Numbered from the stretch's first letter, positions 1 through 11,885 are shown. The stretch is 64,000 nt of DNA from CAYXVF01 sp964468125 (GCA_964468125.1 CAYXVF010000004.1:43929-107928); one strand, 5' to 3'. Notes: generated by a model from the letters alone, not told the origin. Numbers and translations: made by a program.

Positions 1-1
1 G

Positions 2-2353
2 TCCGACCGGCCCCTCGACTACCGCACCGAGGTGTTGAGCCTGATGGCCACTCAGGTGCTGAAGAATGTCTTGATCATTCCAACCGGCGCGAAGGGCGCC
101 TTCATCTTGAAGAACCCGCCCGCCGACCTGGACCAGCGCCGCCGCATGGCCGATGTCATGTACCGGATCTTCATCGGAGGGATCTTGGATGTCAGTGACG
201 ATATCGTCGACGGGCAAGTCGTCACACCGCCCCGCGTGATCCGCTACGAAGACCCGGACGCTTATCTCGTCGTCGCCGCAGACAAAGGCACGGCGCATCT
301 CTCGGACACCGCCAACGAAGTCGCGCTGGACCGGGGCTTCTGGCTCGGCGACGCCTTCGCCTCCGGCGGTAGCACCGGCTACGATCACAAGAAGGAAGGA
401 ATCACTGCTCGCGGCGCTTGGGAGTGCGTACGTCGCCACTTCCGTGAGCTCGCCATTGACCCGAAGTGCGACGAGTTCACCGTGGCCGGAATCGGCGACA
501 TGAGCGGCGACGTATTCGGCAACGGACTGCTCCGCTCACGCAAAGCCAAGCTGTTCGCAGCCTTCGACCACCGTCACGTCTTCATCGATCCCGATCCGGA
601 CCCCGAAAAGAGCTTTGAGGCCCGGCTGCGTCTGTTCGAGACCAAGGGCTCGAGCTGGTCGGACTACCCGGCTGAGGCGATGAGTGCTGGCGCTGGCGTG
701 TATTCCCGAAAGGCGAAGTCGATCGAGCTATCGCTCGAGGCGCGCACACTTCTCGGCCTCGACGACACGCCACTGAGCGGCAACGACCTGGTCCAAGCGG
801 TGCTCCGACTACCCGTGGACCTGCTCTGGAACGGCGGGATCGGCACTTACATCAAGTCGTACGAGGAGACGCACTTTGAGGCCGGCGACGCGGCCAACGA
901 CCTCGTCCGTGTCGACGCCGCCGACGTGCGCGCTCGAGTGATCGGTGAAGGCGGCAACCTAGGAATCACGCAACGGGGCCGCGTGGAGCTCGCGAGGAAA
1001 GGTGTGCACCTCAACACCGACGCGGTCGACAACAGTGCAGGCGTCGACCTCTCGGACCACGAGGTCAACCTGAAGATCCTCTTCCAGTCTCCGAAACGGC
1101 GCGGCGACCTGAGTGAGTCTCAGCGGCTCGACTGGCTGGTGAAGTTGAAGGAGGAGGCCTGCGACATGGTTCTCCACAACAACTGGTTACAGAGCCGCAT
1201 GATCAGCATCGACGTCCTACGCTCGAAGCGCGACGTCGCTCGTTTTGGTCGAGCCATCAACTTCTTGACTGGCCAGCTCGGTGTACGACGGCGCGATGCG
1301 GTCCTGCCGAGCGACCGCGTGCTCGAGGAGCGGCGCGAGAATGGCTTGGGCCTGATGCGTCCAGAGATCGCGGTGCTCGGGGCGATGGCCAAACAGCACA
1401 TACGGCGGGAGCTGGAAGATGCTCGAGAGCTGGTCATGCCACGTATTGGCGACCACCTCCGAGCGTACTTTCCCGAACGAGTCCTCGCCGCTTTCGAGCA
1501 AGATGTGATGGAGCATCCGCTCGCAACAGAAGCCGCACGCACGGTCCTGCTCAACGGAATTCTAACCGACGCGGGCTCGACTTGGCTTTCCGAAGCCCTG
1601 CTGCGCACGGGCGGCAATACGGAGCAGATCGTCATAGCCCACTTCGACGCGCTCGAGTTGCTCGACGGGCCCCGGTTCAAAGGCGCCATCGACGCCTGCG
1701 AGGAAGACGTGTCGGCGGAGGTCGAATACGGGCTGCGCCTCACATTCGAGTCAGCGGTCGAACGAGCCACTGACTGGCTGATGCGGCTTTCACGGCGCCC
1801 ACGGAGCGACTTCAAGAATACCCTCGCCGAAGCGAAGGCGACGGTGTGCGAACAGCTCGACCCAGATCAAATCGCGGCCTTGAACGCGCGAGCCCGAGCG
1901 CTCGAAGGAGCCGGTGAGCTCGCGGATGAGATAGCGCGCCTCAATAGCATCGACCGGATTCTCGACATCGCCTCGGTTGCCGACCGCGCCGAAGTTCCGG
2001 TCCCGGTCGCAGGAACCTTTCATCGAATGGTCGGAGCGAGCACCGGCCTGCTCGACCTCGTGCGACGCACCTATGACGAGCACGAGGTCATCGACGAGAC
2101 CCCGGCAAATTTCGCGTTGCGCGACCGCATTCGGCGCCACCTCGTCGCCATGGCAGCGACAGTCGCGCGCGAGGAGAGTGCGCCCGAAGCGATCGGCGGA
2201 CCGACCCTCGACTTCCTCGACTCGCTGCGCCGGGAGCTCGTTCCCTTCCAAGCGGGCTCGGATTCGATCAGCAACCTCGCGATCGCAGCGGATCGCGTGG
2301 AGCGCGCCGTCGATGCGCTTCTCCAACGCTACGGTCACGGCGCGGATCTCTGA
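2..2353 (+). CDS. gdhB: NAD-specific glutamate dehydrogenase, large (about 180 kDa) type, 3' part only
   Basis: The enzyme oxidatively deaminates glutamate to 2-oxoglutarate with NAD+, in the cytoplasm. The reading frame is already open at base 2, so the gene begins outside the window and about 783 C-terminal residues are visible, roughly half of a typical 1,600-residue member. Recognisable family stretches are PTGAKGAF, the GDMSGDVFGNGLL block, and NGGIGTY followed by VIGEGGNLG, all from the catalytic dehydrogenase part. The long helical C-terminal domain follows. The stop is TGA at 2351-2353. The next gene starts 56 bases on, on the same strand, and looks unrelated. The family call is secure; the symbol is by analogy. 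Confidence 0.93.
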   Translation, partial: SDRPLDYRTEVLSLMATQVLKNVLIIPTGAKGAFILKNPPADLDQRRRMADVMYRIFIGGILDVSDDIVDGQVVTPPRVIRYEDPDAYLVVAADKGTAHLSDTANEVALDRGFWLGDAFASGGSTGYDHKKEGITARGAWECVRRHFRELAIDPKCDEFTVAGIGDMSGDVFGNGLLRSRKAKLFAAFDHRHVFIDPDPDPEKSFEARLRLFETKGSSWSDYPAEAMSAGAGVYSRKAKSIELSLEARTLLGLDDTPLSGNDLVQAVLRLPVDLLWNGGIGTYIKSYEETHFEAGDAANDLVRVDAADVRARVIGEGGNLGITQRGRVELARKGVHLNTDAVDNSAGVDLSDHEVNLKILFQSPKRRGDLSESQRLDWLVKLKEEACDMVLHNNWLQSRMISIDVLRSKRDVARFGRAINFLTGQLGVRRRDAVLPSDRVLEERRENGLGLMRPEIAVLGAMAKQHIRRELEDARELVMPRIGDHLRAYFPERVLAAFEQDVMEHPLATEAARTVLLNGILTDAGSTWLSEALLRTGGNTEQIVIAHFDALELLDGPRFKGAIDACEEDVSAEVEYGLRLTFESAVERATDWLMRLSRRPRSDFKNTLAEAKATVCEQLDPDQIAALNARARALEGAGELADEIARLNSIDRILDIASVADRAEVPVPVAGTFHRMVGASTGLLDLVRRTYDEHEVIDETPANFALRDRIRRHLVAMAATVAREESAPEAIGGPTLDFLDSLRRELVPFQAGSDSISNLAIAADRVERAVDALLQRYGHGADL

Positions 2354-2409
2354 GGCCCCGCGCCGATAAACCCCTATGGCCCCTGTGACGCTGTGGCATA
2401 GTGAGCGCC

Positions 2410-3171
2410 ATGGGAGACGAAGGACCATCACCGTTTGACGATCTGCCGGAGCTTACCGACTCCCAACCCGGTGAGCAAACCCGCGCGGTGATCATGAACG
2501 CCGGCATTCACCGGCACAAGGCGAAGAACCGCCAGCTCACCCTGCTCATCGTCGGAGCCGTCCTCGTCGCGGGGACAGTGGTTGGCCTCGATGCGACCGG
2601 AGTCCTACAAATTCTACCGGAGAAGATGGTCCCGACACTGGCAGGCGCCGAGGAGCCGAAGCAGGATGTCGCTAGAAACGAGCGCAGCGCTGAGCCGAGT
2701 GCGCTTCGCGACACGCTGCTGGGTATGAACGACGCAGCCCCGGAACCGGCAGCGCCATCGCCTTCCCCCGCAAAGGACCAACCGGCGCCCCTCTCCGCGC
2801 GCTCGCTCTTTGAGGACGACGCCAAGGCGCCCGCAAAGCTCTCCCTGAGCGCAGAATCGGTCCGAACGCAGGTCGCCCTCCCGGATGGCCTCACCGGCGA
2901 CGCCATTGCGACGGTCATACAGGACAACAGCGGAGGCGCGCGCTTGTGCATCGCGGAAGCGATGAAGGCGGGCGAGACCAAAGGGGGCAAGGCGGAGTTT
3001 GACGTCACGATCGCTCCGAGCGGAGAAGTGGAAACAGTCGAGACGCGCGCTGGCGCCGGGGGGCGCATGTCTGCTTGCATGCAGAAAACGATCAAGCGGT
3101 GGCGCTTCCCGAGTTTCGACGGGGAACCGGTCGTCGTCGTCATCCCCTACGTCATCACCCCTGGAATCTGA
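2410..3171 (+). CDS. Membrane-anchored protein with AgmX/PglI-type C-terminal domain
   Basis: This is a 253-residue protein of unknown exact role. It has an acidic N-terminus, one transmembrane segment at about residues 42-60 (LTLLIVGAVLVAG), a Pro/Ala/Glu-rich linker, and a C-terminal domain of about 90 residues with two cysteines (ARLCIAEAMKAG and RMSACMQKTIKRWRFP). It ends in a TonB-C-like strand pattern (KRWRFPSFDGEPVVVVIPYV). That C-terminal pattern is typical of the AgmX/PglI domain family, common in myxobacteria and linked to gliding or envelope functions. I start at ATG 2410; an in-frame GTG at 2401 is possible. No operon partner is obvious. The domain call is fairly confident, the function unknown. 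Confidence 0.7.
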   Translation: MGDEGPSPFDDLPELTDSQPGEQTRAVIMNAGIHRHKAKNRQLTLLIVGAVLVAGTVVGLDATGVLQILPEKMVPTLAGAEEPKQDVARNERSAEPSALRDTLLGMNDAAPEPAAPSPSPAKDQPAPLSARSLFEDDAKAPAKLSLSAESVRTQVALPDGLTGDAIATVIQDNSGGARLCIAEAMKAGETKGGKAEFDVTIAPSGEVETVETRAGAGGRMSACMQKTIKRWRFPSFDGEPVVVVIPYVITPGI

Positions 3172-3469
3172 TTGTCGCTGACATCGTCGGCGGGGGCACC
3201 CGCACCCACCGGTTCCGGTCTCGTCGCTCTAACCCTTCGGTCGAACGAGAATGACGACGCAGCGCGCGATCAAACCTGTGCGGCAAAAGGTCGCATACGC
3301 TTCGCCTAGGCCAATCTACATGCCCGATCTGGTTGATTTTCGGCCGGCGGATGGTTAATTCCCCCTGCGCCCGTGTCGCGAATCGCTATCGCCGGGGAAG
3401 CATCTAGGGATCGAAACTCCAAGCAACCCGGTGACAATCACTGTCGCTGAAAGAGAGCTAGGACCGAGC
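3172..3469. other. Intergenic region before the Complex III operon
   Basis: There is no convincing gene in these 298 bases. The region probably holds the promoter of the act-cox operon, but I could not pick out a clear -35/-10 pair, hairpin or operator. A Shine-Dalgarno-like AGGA lies just before the actA ATG at 3470. Confidence 0.5.
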
Positions 3470-4126
3470 ATGAGCAACTTTCGATTTCCGCCATGGACGA
3501 ACAAGATCAAGCTTCTCGCAGGAGCAGCCGGCCCTGTCCTCCTCGTCTGGGCCGTCATCGGTGTGAACTACGGCTTTTCCCCCGCGGCAACGGACATCGG
3601 CTATCAGCCAGTGCAGCCGATCGAATTCAGCCACCAAATCCATGCGGGGCAGCTCGGCACCGACTGCCGCTATTGCCACAACACGGTCGAGTTGGGCTCG
3701 CACTCGCCGCTGCCGACCACCGAGACGTGCATGAATTGCCACTCGATGGTGCACACGAAGAGCGAGAAGCTGGCGCTCCTGCGCCAGAGTTGGGAAGACC
3801 CCGCAGACCAGACGCCCATCCCCTGGGTGCGCATTCACGACCTCCCGGACTACGCGTATTTCAACCACTCCGCGCACGTGAATCGCGGCGTGGGCTGCGC
3901 GTCCTGCCACGGTCGCATCGACCAGATGGAAGTCGTCTACCAGGCTGAAAAGCTGAGCATGGGCTGGTGCCTCGAATGCCACCGCGAGCCCGAGCAGCAC
4001 CTCCGGCCGCAGGATCGGATCACCGACATGGACTGGGCCCCCGAGGACCAGATCGCGATCGGCATGCAGATCAAAGAAGAGCGCAACATCAACCCGCCGC
4101 ACAGCTGTTCGGGGTGTCACCGATGA
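3470..4126 (+). CDS. actA: Alternative Complex III subunit ActA, pentaheme cytochrome c
   Basis: ActA is the membrane-anchored multiheme subunit of Alternative Complex III, the quinol:electron-carrier oxidoreductase that replaces cytochrome bc1. The 218-residue product has an N-terminal membrane helix (about residues 17-33, no lipobox) and five CxxCH heme sites: CRYCH 66-70, CMNCH 87-91, CASCH 143-147, CLECH 167-171 and CSGCH 213-217. Five hemes is the usual ActA number. The start is ATG 3470, supported by AGGA a few bases upstream; a longer in-frame GTG start at 3431 adds residues that look non-coding. The stop overlaps the ATG of actB (ATGA), which implies translational coupling. Confidence 0.95.
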   Translation: MSNFRFPPWTNKIKLLAGAAGPVLLVWAVIGVNYGFSPAATDIGYQPVQPIEFSHQIHAGQLGTDCRYCHNTVELGSHSPLPTTETCMNCHSMVHTKSEKLALLRQSWEDPADQTPIPWVRIHDLPDYAYFNHSAHVNRGVGCASCHGRIDQMEVVYQAEKLSMGWCLECHREPEQHLRPQDRITDMDWAPEDQIAIGMQIKEERNINPPHSCSGCHR

Positions 4127-7100
4127 AGAATAACCGCACGAAAGTCCGGGCGCGCTTTTGGCGCAGCCTCAACGAGCTTCAAAACAACGACGATTTTCGT
4201 CGCTACGTCGAAGGTGAGTTTCCGGAAGCGGCGGACACCCCTCCGGATTCGGCCTCCCGCCGTCAGTTCGTGCAGCTCATGGGCGCGAGCTTCGCGCTCG
4301 CCGGTGGAGCCTCTGGGTGCCGCTGGCCCCGTGAGGAGCTGCGCCCCTACACCCGTCGTCCCGAGGGCCTAATCCCCGGAGTGCCGAAGATGTTTGCTTC
4401 GGCGATGGAGCTCGGCGGCGTTGCTGGCGGCGTCCAGGTGAAGAGCTTCGACGGGCGTCCGATCAAAGTCGAAGGGAATCCGAAGCACCCGACGTCACGC
4501 GGCAAGTCAACGACGCTTCAGCAGGCTGCGGTCCTCGAACTCTACGATCCGGACCGCAACCACGACGCCATGAAGAAGGACGGCAGCGGCAGCATGGCCG
4601 AGTTCCGGACCTGGGCTGAGAAACACTTCGGTGGCCTGGGCAAGGGTCAGGGTCTTGCGTTCCTTGCTGAATCCTCGAGCTCGCCGACGCGCGCTCGTCT
4701 CGAAGCGATGATCCGGGAGAAGATGCCGGACGCGAGCTGGCACGTGTACGAGTCGGTGAACCGCGACAACGAACTGCGCGGTGCACAGATCGCCTTCGGC
4801 AAGGCGGTCCGCACGCACGCCGATCTGTCGAGCGCGAAGGTCGTGCTCGCCCTCGATGCGGACCTGCTCGACAGCCACCCGAATGCCCAGAAGATGGCTC
4901 GGGACTGGGCGGAAAACCGCAACCCAGAGGCTGGCGACATGAACCGCCTCTACGCGGTCGAAAGCCGCTACAGCAACACCGGCGCCGCCGCCGACAACCG
5001 ACTTCCGCTGCGCGCGGAGCAGATCAAGCCTTTCGCGATGGCGCTCGAGGCGGCTGTTCGCGCACACCCGACGGTCCAGGCGTCCGTCAGCGAGATGCAG
5101 GCGCCTGCTGCTGCACCTTCGAGCGGCTTTCTCGCAGGTGACAAGGCGAAGACCTGGATCGCGGAGCTCGTGAAGGATCTCGTTGCGCACCGCGGACGCA
5201 GCGCGGTGGTCGCGGGGCCTCACGTAGACGCTGAGGTCCACGCGATCGTGCACCGCCTGAACCGGGCGCTCGGCAACGTCGGCAAGACCATCCTCTACAC
5301 CGCGGAGCCGACTCCCGAGCTCGCGAGCGATTCTCTGACGGAGCTCGTGAAGAACATCAGTGGGGGCGCGGTGAAGACCCTGGTTGTCCTCGGGACGAAC
5401 CCGGTCTACAGCGCTCCCGCCGCTGTCGCGGTCGCGGAGGCCTTCGGCAAGGTCGAAACGCTCGTGCACCTCGGCGAGCACGACGAGACCGGCAAGATGG
5501 CGACCTGGTGCGTGCCACGCTCCCACTGGCTCGAATCTTGGGGCGATGCGCGCGCCTTTGACGGCACCGTCAGCGTCGTACAACCGCTGATCGCGCCCCT
5601 GCACTTCTCGATGAGCGAGATCGAGCTCCTCGCGATGATTCTCGGTGAGAAGAAAGACGGCAAGGCGCTCGTCACCGAGACCTTCGCCGAGCTTCGGGGT
5701 CTGTCGCTCGCCGATTCGGCGGCCGAACAGAAGGCGATGGACGACAAGATGCAGCCGATCACCAGCGGTGGATATCGGCTGCCGCCCCTGCTCACCACCT
5801 TTGACCGCGCCTGGCGCAAGGCGCTCGAAGACGGCTTCGTGGATGGAACCGCCTTCCTGCCCGAAACCCCGGAGCTCGTGGAGTTCGAGATCACGGCGGC
5901 GGATGCGGCGGCCCTGAAGGCCTCCGACGAGCTGCAAAACGGCGAGCTGGAGCTGACCTTCTATGCGGACCCGGCGCTCTACGACGGCCGCTTCGCCAAC
6001 AACGGCTGGCTCCAGGAACTGCCGGACTACATGACCAAGGTCGCCTGGGACAACGTGGCGATCTTCGGCCCCAACACGGCGAAGACGCTCGACGTGCACG
6101 ACGAGGATCTCGTAACCCTCACCGTCGGCGGCGCATCGATTCAAGCCGCGGCGCTCGTCATGCCAGGGCAGGCCACAAACTCGGTGGCGATCTCTCTCGG
6201 TTACGGTCGAACGGTCACGGGCCGCATCGGCCGCGAGTATGACTCCGTTCCCTATCAGACCGGTTTTGATACCGCCGCGGTCCGCCCGGCGGATGGCGCA
6301 ATGCGAGTCAGCGGTCTCAAGGTCGACAAGACCGGCAAGAAGTATCCCCTCGCCGCCACTCAGGACCACTGGGCCATCGACGACCTTGGCATGCAGGAGC
6401 GGGAGAACCGCTCGCGCAACCTGATCCGAAGCGCCGACCTGAAACACTTCAAGGAGAAACCGGATTTCGTCGAGGACTACGAGCACGGCCCGAAGGGCAT
6501 CAAGCTCTACAGTCACCCGGAGCAGTTCGAGGGCTACAAGTGGGCGATGGCGATCGACCTGTCGAAGTGCACTGGATGCAACGCATGCAGCATCGCCTGC
6601 CAAGCGGAGAACAACATCCCGGTGGTCGGCAAGGACAGCGTGCGCAAGGGCCGAGAGATGCACTGGATCCGCATTGACCGCTACTTCCAGGGCGACCCGG
6701 AAGAAGCGCAGGTGGCCGCGCAACCTCTCACCTGCATGCAGTGTGAGAACGCCCCGTGTGAGCAGGTCTGTCCGGTCGCCGCGACGGTGCACGACGAAGA
6801 GGGTCTCAACGCGATGGTCTACAACCGTTGCATCGGCACCCGTTACTGCTCAAACAACTGCCCGTTCAAGGTTCGACGCTTCAACTGGTTCCAGTACCAC
6901 GAGATGGACAAGAACCCGAGCGCGCTCACGCAGCACATGCTCTACAACCCGGAAGTCACCGTTCGCTTCCGCGGTGTGATGGAGAAATGCACGTACTGCT
7001 CACAACGCATTCAGGCCGCGAAGATCCAGGCCAAGGTAGAGAAGCGAACTCTGCAGGATGGCGACATCGTCACGGCGTGTCAGCAGGCCTGCCCGAGCGA

Positions 7101-7286
7101 TGCGATCACCTTCGGCGACCTCAACGACAAGAAGGCGAAGGTCAGCCAACTGCAGGAGCGCGCGCGCACCTACGGCTTGCTCAATGAGCTGAATCTGAAC
7201 GTCCGAACGAAGTACTTGGCGAAGATCACGAACCCGAACGAGACGCTGGCACCTAAGTCAGAGCACCACGGGGGAGGACACCACTG

Positions 7287-7287
<1 letters not shown>
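4123..7287 (+). CDS. actB: Alternative Complex III subunit ActB, molybdopterin-oxidoreductase-like and iron-sulfur protein
   Basis: The 1054-residue ActB combines a large molybdopterin-oxidoreductase-like domain, thought to lack the cofactor in this complex, with a C-terminal ferredoxin-like domain. Near residue 46 a twin-arginine-type signal reads RRQFVQLMGASFALAGG and is followed by a Cys, so Tat export and possibly lipidation are likely. The iron-sulfur part shows CTGCNACSIAC, CMQCENAPCEQVCP, CIGTRYCSNNCP, CTYC and CQQACP, enough for the usual three 4Fe-4S and one 3Fe-4S clusters. I chose ATG 4123 because it overlaps the actA stop; an upstream in-frame start at 3967 would lie deep inside actA. 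The next gene overlaps as TGATG. Confidence 0.95.
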
Positions 7288-8696
<1,409 letters not shown>

Positions 8697-8698
8697 AG

Positions 8699-9922
8699 AT
8701 GTCTGACAAGAAACTTCCGAACTACGGCTACCTCGCCCACTACTCGAACACGACGGACCTCGTGGACGCGTGCGAAAAGGTGCGCGACGCGGGGTATAGC
8801 AAGTGGGACGCGTACTCGCCGTTCCCCGTGCACGGCATCGACCCGGCGATGGGCATCAAGCCGACGATTCTGCCGTGGCTCGTCCTCGGCGGTGGATTGA
8901 CCGGCTGCAGCGGTGCAATCCTGATGCAGTGGTGGATGAACGCCATCGACTACCCGTACCTGATCTCGGGCAAGCCGCTCTGGTCGATCCCGGCGAACAT
9001 TCCCGTCGCCTTCGAGCTCACGATCCTCTTGAGCGCGCTGACCGCGTTCTTCGGCGTGCTCGCGTTGAACAACCTGCCGGACTGGTTTCATCCGCTCTTC
9101 AGGAGCGACCGGTTTGCCCGGGTGACCGACGACGGCTTCTTCATCGCGATCGAGGCCAAGGACCCGCGCTTTGATGAGACGGAGACCCGCCTCCTCCTCG
9201 AGGGTACGAAGCCCGTCGGCCTGGAAATGGTGGAAGATGATTCGGAGGTCGGGGCCAAGTTCCCCGCGCCGGTGGTCTACGGGCTCACCATCGCGGCGGC
9301 GCTGCTCCTGGTCCCGCTGACCTTTGCGGCCAAGGCCTACACCATTCGTAGCCCTGAGCCCCGCATCCATCTGATCCAGAACATGGACAACCAGACCCGG
9401 TTCAAGGCGCAGCACTCGAACACCTACTTCGCCGACGGTCGGGCCATGCGTCCGCAGCTGGCGGGGACGGTCGCCGTGGGCGACTCCCGCCTCGACAACC
9501 ACTTCTGGCGGGGCATGGACGAAAACGGCGATTGGGTCACGAGCTTCCCGGAGCAGATCGCGCTCACGCAGGAGACGGTCGAGCGTGGCCAGGAGCGGTT
9601 CAATATCTACTGCTCCACCTGCCACGGCTACACCGGAACCGGTCAGGGCATGGTGCACAAGCGCGCCAGCTCCCTCGACCCGGAGAAGACGGGCACGAAT
9701 TGGGTTCAGCCCACGAACATTCACCTCGACTACGTGAAGGCGCAGCCCCACGGGCAGCTCTTCAACACGATCAGCAACGGTGCCCGCAACATGTACGGCT
9801 ACGGTTCGCTCATCACGGTCGAAGACCGCTGGGCCATCGTCGCCTACATTCGCGCGCTCCAGCGCAGCCAGGAAACGGTTTTGGACGACGTACCCTCCGA
9901 GCAACGCTCGAACCTGAAGTGA
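8699..9922 (+). CDS. actDE: Fused Alternative Complex III subunits ActD and ActE (membrane protein plus monoheme cytochrome c)
   Basis: Residues 1 to about 170 match ActD: a short cytoplasmic N-terminus with the family YGYLAHY pattern, then two membrane helices (about 59-80 and 100-122). A third helix near residue 193-213 leads into an ActE-like cytochrome c domain with a single heme site CSTCHG (about residue 304) and a distal methionine candidate in the NMYGYGSLI segment. In many Complex III operons actD and actE are separate genes; here they form one 407-residue ORF with no internal stop. The heme domain would face the periplasm. The gene lies between actC and actF in the normal actD-actE position. 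Confidence 0.9.
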   Translation: MSDKKLPNYGYLAHYSNTTDLVDACEKVRDAGYSKWDAYSPFPVHGIDPAMGIKPTILPWLVLGGGLTGCSGAILMQWWMNAIDYPYLISGKPLWSIPANIPVAFELTILLSALTAFFGVLALNNLPDWFHPLFRSDRFARVTDDGFFIAIEAKDPRFDETETRLLLEGTKPVGLEMVEDDSEVGAKFPAPVVYGLTIAAALLLVPLTFAAKAYTIRSPEPRIHLIQNMDNQTRFKAQHSNTYFADGRAMRPQLAGTVAVGDSRLDNHFWRGMDENGDWVTSFPEQIALTQETVERGQERFNIYCSTCHGYTGTGQGMVHKRASSLDPEKTGTNWVQPTNIHLDYVKAQPHGQLFNTISNGARNMYGYGSLITVEDRWAIVAYIRALQRSQETVLDDVPSEQRSNLK

Positions 9923-9937
9923 GCGTGGAGAACAGCA

Positions 9938-11173
9938 ATGGGTAGACGACAGATTCCAACCCTCGAAGGCGATAACCTCGAGTTCGACGCTCCCGCCAAA
10001 ACCATGATGACGGTGGGGATCATCGCGGGCCTCGTAGGCCTCGGCGGCTCCTTCGCCCTCGGCGCGAGCCGTGGGGATCACATGGCGGCCTTCCTCTTCA
10101 GCTATCTCGTGGCCTTCGCGTTTTTCCTCGCGATCGCTTTGGGCGCGCTGTTCTTCGTGACCAGTCAGTTCCTGTTCCGCGCCGGCTGGTCCGTCCTGGT
10201 TCGTCGCGTCGCGGAGATCGTCGCCGGCACGCTTCCGATCTTCGCGCTCCTAGCGCTCGTGATCATTGTCCCGACGATGAGCGGTAACCACCATCTCTAC
10301 GAGTGGGTGGACCACGAGCTGATGGCGAGCGACCCGATCCTCGCGCACAAAGAGCCCTACCTGAACACGACGTTCTTCCTGATCCGGATGGTCGTCTACT
10401 TCGTGTTCTGGAGCGCGATGGCCTGGTTCTTCCTGTCCAACTCGACAAAGCAGGACAGTGACGGCGACTGGAAGCGTACGCGCTGGATGGAGATTCTGGC
10501 CGCACCGGGCACGCTTCTCTTCGCGCTCACGATCACCTTCGCCGCCGTAGACTTCATCATGGCGCTGATGCCGCACTGGTTCTCGACCATCATCGGGGTC
10601 TATTACTTCGCCGGGGCCTTCGGCAGCGGCATGGCGTTTCTCATCCTGATGGTGCGCTATCTGCAGTCGACCGGCCGTCTGAAGACCGTCAACGCCGAGC
10701 ACTTCCAGGACATGGGCAAGCTCATGTTCGCCTTCATCGTGTTCTGGGCGTACATCGCGTTCAGCCAGTTCATGCTGATCTGGTACGCGAACATGCCTGA
10801 GGGCACGCAGTTCTACGAGATCCGTCAAGAAGGCGCCTGGGTCGGCTGGAGCTGGGGACTGCTCCTCATTCACTTCGTGATCCCGTTCCTCGGCGTGATG
10901 TCCAGGCACGTGAAGCGCAACCGCTTTGGCCTGCTCTTCTGGGCCTCCTGGATGCTCGTCGCGCACTGGTGGGACATGTATTACATGGTGAAGCCGAGCT
11001 TCGCGCACCACCACCACCCCGGTTCGCTCTCCCTCGATATTCTGGACCTCACCTGCTTCATCGGGGTCGGTGGGTTCTTCATCTTCGCCATCGGCTTCAT
11101 CGGTCGCGGGCGAAAGCTCGTTCCGATGAAGGATCCGCGGCTCGGCGAGTCGCTGGCCTTCGAGAACGTGTAA
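9938..11173 (+). CDS. actF: Alternative Complex III subunit ActF, NrfD/PsrC-like membrane protein
   Basis: ActF is the second polytopic, quinol-site-type subunit of Complex III. The 411-residue protein has about ten membrane helices. Family features include the conserved PHWFSTIIGVYYFAG segment, FAFIVFWAYIAFSQFMLIWYANMPE, and a late HWWDMYY motif followed by a His-rich HHHHPG turn. The start is ATG 9938, 15 bases after the preceding stop. It is longer than ActC-type paralogues only in its loops. It follows actDE and precedes a monoheme cytochrome c in the same operon. Confidence 0.94.
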   Translation: MGRRQIPTLEGDNLEFDAPAKTMMTVGIIAGLVGLGGSFALGASRGDHMAAFLFSYLVAFAFFLAIALGALFFVTSQFLFRAGWSVLVRRVAEIVAGTLPIFALLALVIIVPTMSGNHHLYEWVDHELMASDPILAHKEPYLNTTFFLIRMVVYFVFWSAMAWFFLSNSTKQDSDGDWKRTRWMEILAAPGTLLFALTITFAAVDFIMALMPHWFSTIIGVYYFAGAFGSGMAFLILMVRYLQSTGRLKTVNAEHFQDMGKLMFAFIVFWAYIAFSQFMLIWYANMPEGTQFYEIRQEGAWVGWSWGLLLIHFVIPFLGVMSRHVKRNRFGLLFWASWMLVAHWWDMYYMVKPSFAHHHHPGSLSLDILDLTCFIGVGGFFIFAIGFIGRGRKLVPMKDPRLGESLAFENV

Positions 11174-11188
11174 TCGAGGTGATTTTCA

Positions 11189-11812
11189 ATGGCTACAGAA
11201 GAGGACAAGGTCGACGTGGGTAAGATCTTCACTATCGGAGTCGTCGGCGCGATCATCACCTACTCGATGGTGGTCGCCGCCCAGTTTGTCCATTTCCAAA
11301 TGGGCGAGGCGGAATTCGCACGTAAAAACGCGAATCCCCCGAAAGAGCTTCAGGAATACATGGACCAGCAGGAAGCGGAGCTCGCCGCTTACGGATACGT
11401 CGACAAGGACGCCGAGACGGTCAAGATCCCGATCGAGCGCGCCATTGCAATGACCGTGGAGAGCGGCGGCCAGCTTCCGGAGATTAAGAAGGACGAGATC
11501 CCGGAAGACGCGTCTCCCGCACAGCTCGGCCAGGGGCTTTATGTCTCCCTCGGCTGCAACGCGTGCCATTCCCTCGACGGAACCAAAATCGTCGGCCCCT
11601 CCTTCAAGGGGGTTTGGGGTGAGCAGCACAAATTCACCAACGGCGAACAGGCGATGGTAAATGCGGCCTACGTGAAGAACTCGGTGCTCTACCCGGCGAG
11701 CCAGATCGTCGAGGGCTACCCGGCGGTGATGCCGGCCTACGAAGGACGGGTCTCGGACGAGGACCTGGTGAACATCGCGGCGTTCATCGAGTCCCTCGGC
11801 GCCGACAGCTAA
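11189..11812 (+). CDS. Membrane-anchored monoheme cytochrome c at the end of the Complex III operon
   Basis: The 207-residue protein has one N-terminal membrane helix (about residues 12-31), a charged helical spacer and a C-terminal cytochrome c domain with heme site CNACH at 123-127. The axial Met is probably in the PAVMPAYEG segment. That domain closely resembles the cytochrome c domain fused to CoxB further down (13080-14066): both read GCNACHSxDG, VVGPxFKG or IVGPSFKG, then YPAxxxMPAY. It could pass electrons from Complex III to the caa3 oxidase or act as an extra subunit. A strong terminator follows at 11844-11885. Confidence 0.85.
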   Translation: MATEEDKVDVGKIFTIGVVGAIITYSMVVAAQFVHFQMGEAEFARKNANPPKELQEYMDQQEAELAAYGYVDKDAETVKIPIERAIAMTVESGGQLPEIKKDEIPEDASPAQLGQGLYVSLGCNACHSLDGTKIVGPSFKGVWGEQHKFTNGEQAMVNAAYVKNSVLYPASQIVEGYPAVMPAYEGRVSDEDLVNIAAFIESLGADS

Positions 11813-11843
11813 GGCAACGCGTACGACCATCCCGGATTCGACA

Positions 11844-11885
11844 GCGGGCGCGCCCCCCTACTAGGGAGCGCGCCCGTTTCTTTTT
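11844..11885 (+). terminator. Rho-independent terminator after the Complex III operon
   Basis: A near-perfect inverted repeat (left arm 11845-11859, right arm 11863-11876, GC-rich with one mismatch) has a loop of about three bases and is followed by TTTCTTTTT. It should end or attenuate act transcription before sco-cox. Confidence 0.88.

Noticed and set aside
3967..4122. Longer start for actB
   Set aside because: The extra 52 residues lie inside actA and are low-complexity Arg/Pro. ATG 4123 overlaps the actA stop and places the Tat signal near the N-terminus.
4507..6792. A 761-codon open frame on the minus strand inside actB
   Set aside because: It is fully antisense to a gene with clear Fe-S and Tat motifs. 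Its translation is Arg/His/Val-rich without any domain, which is typical for shadow frames in high-GC DNA.
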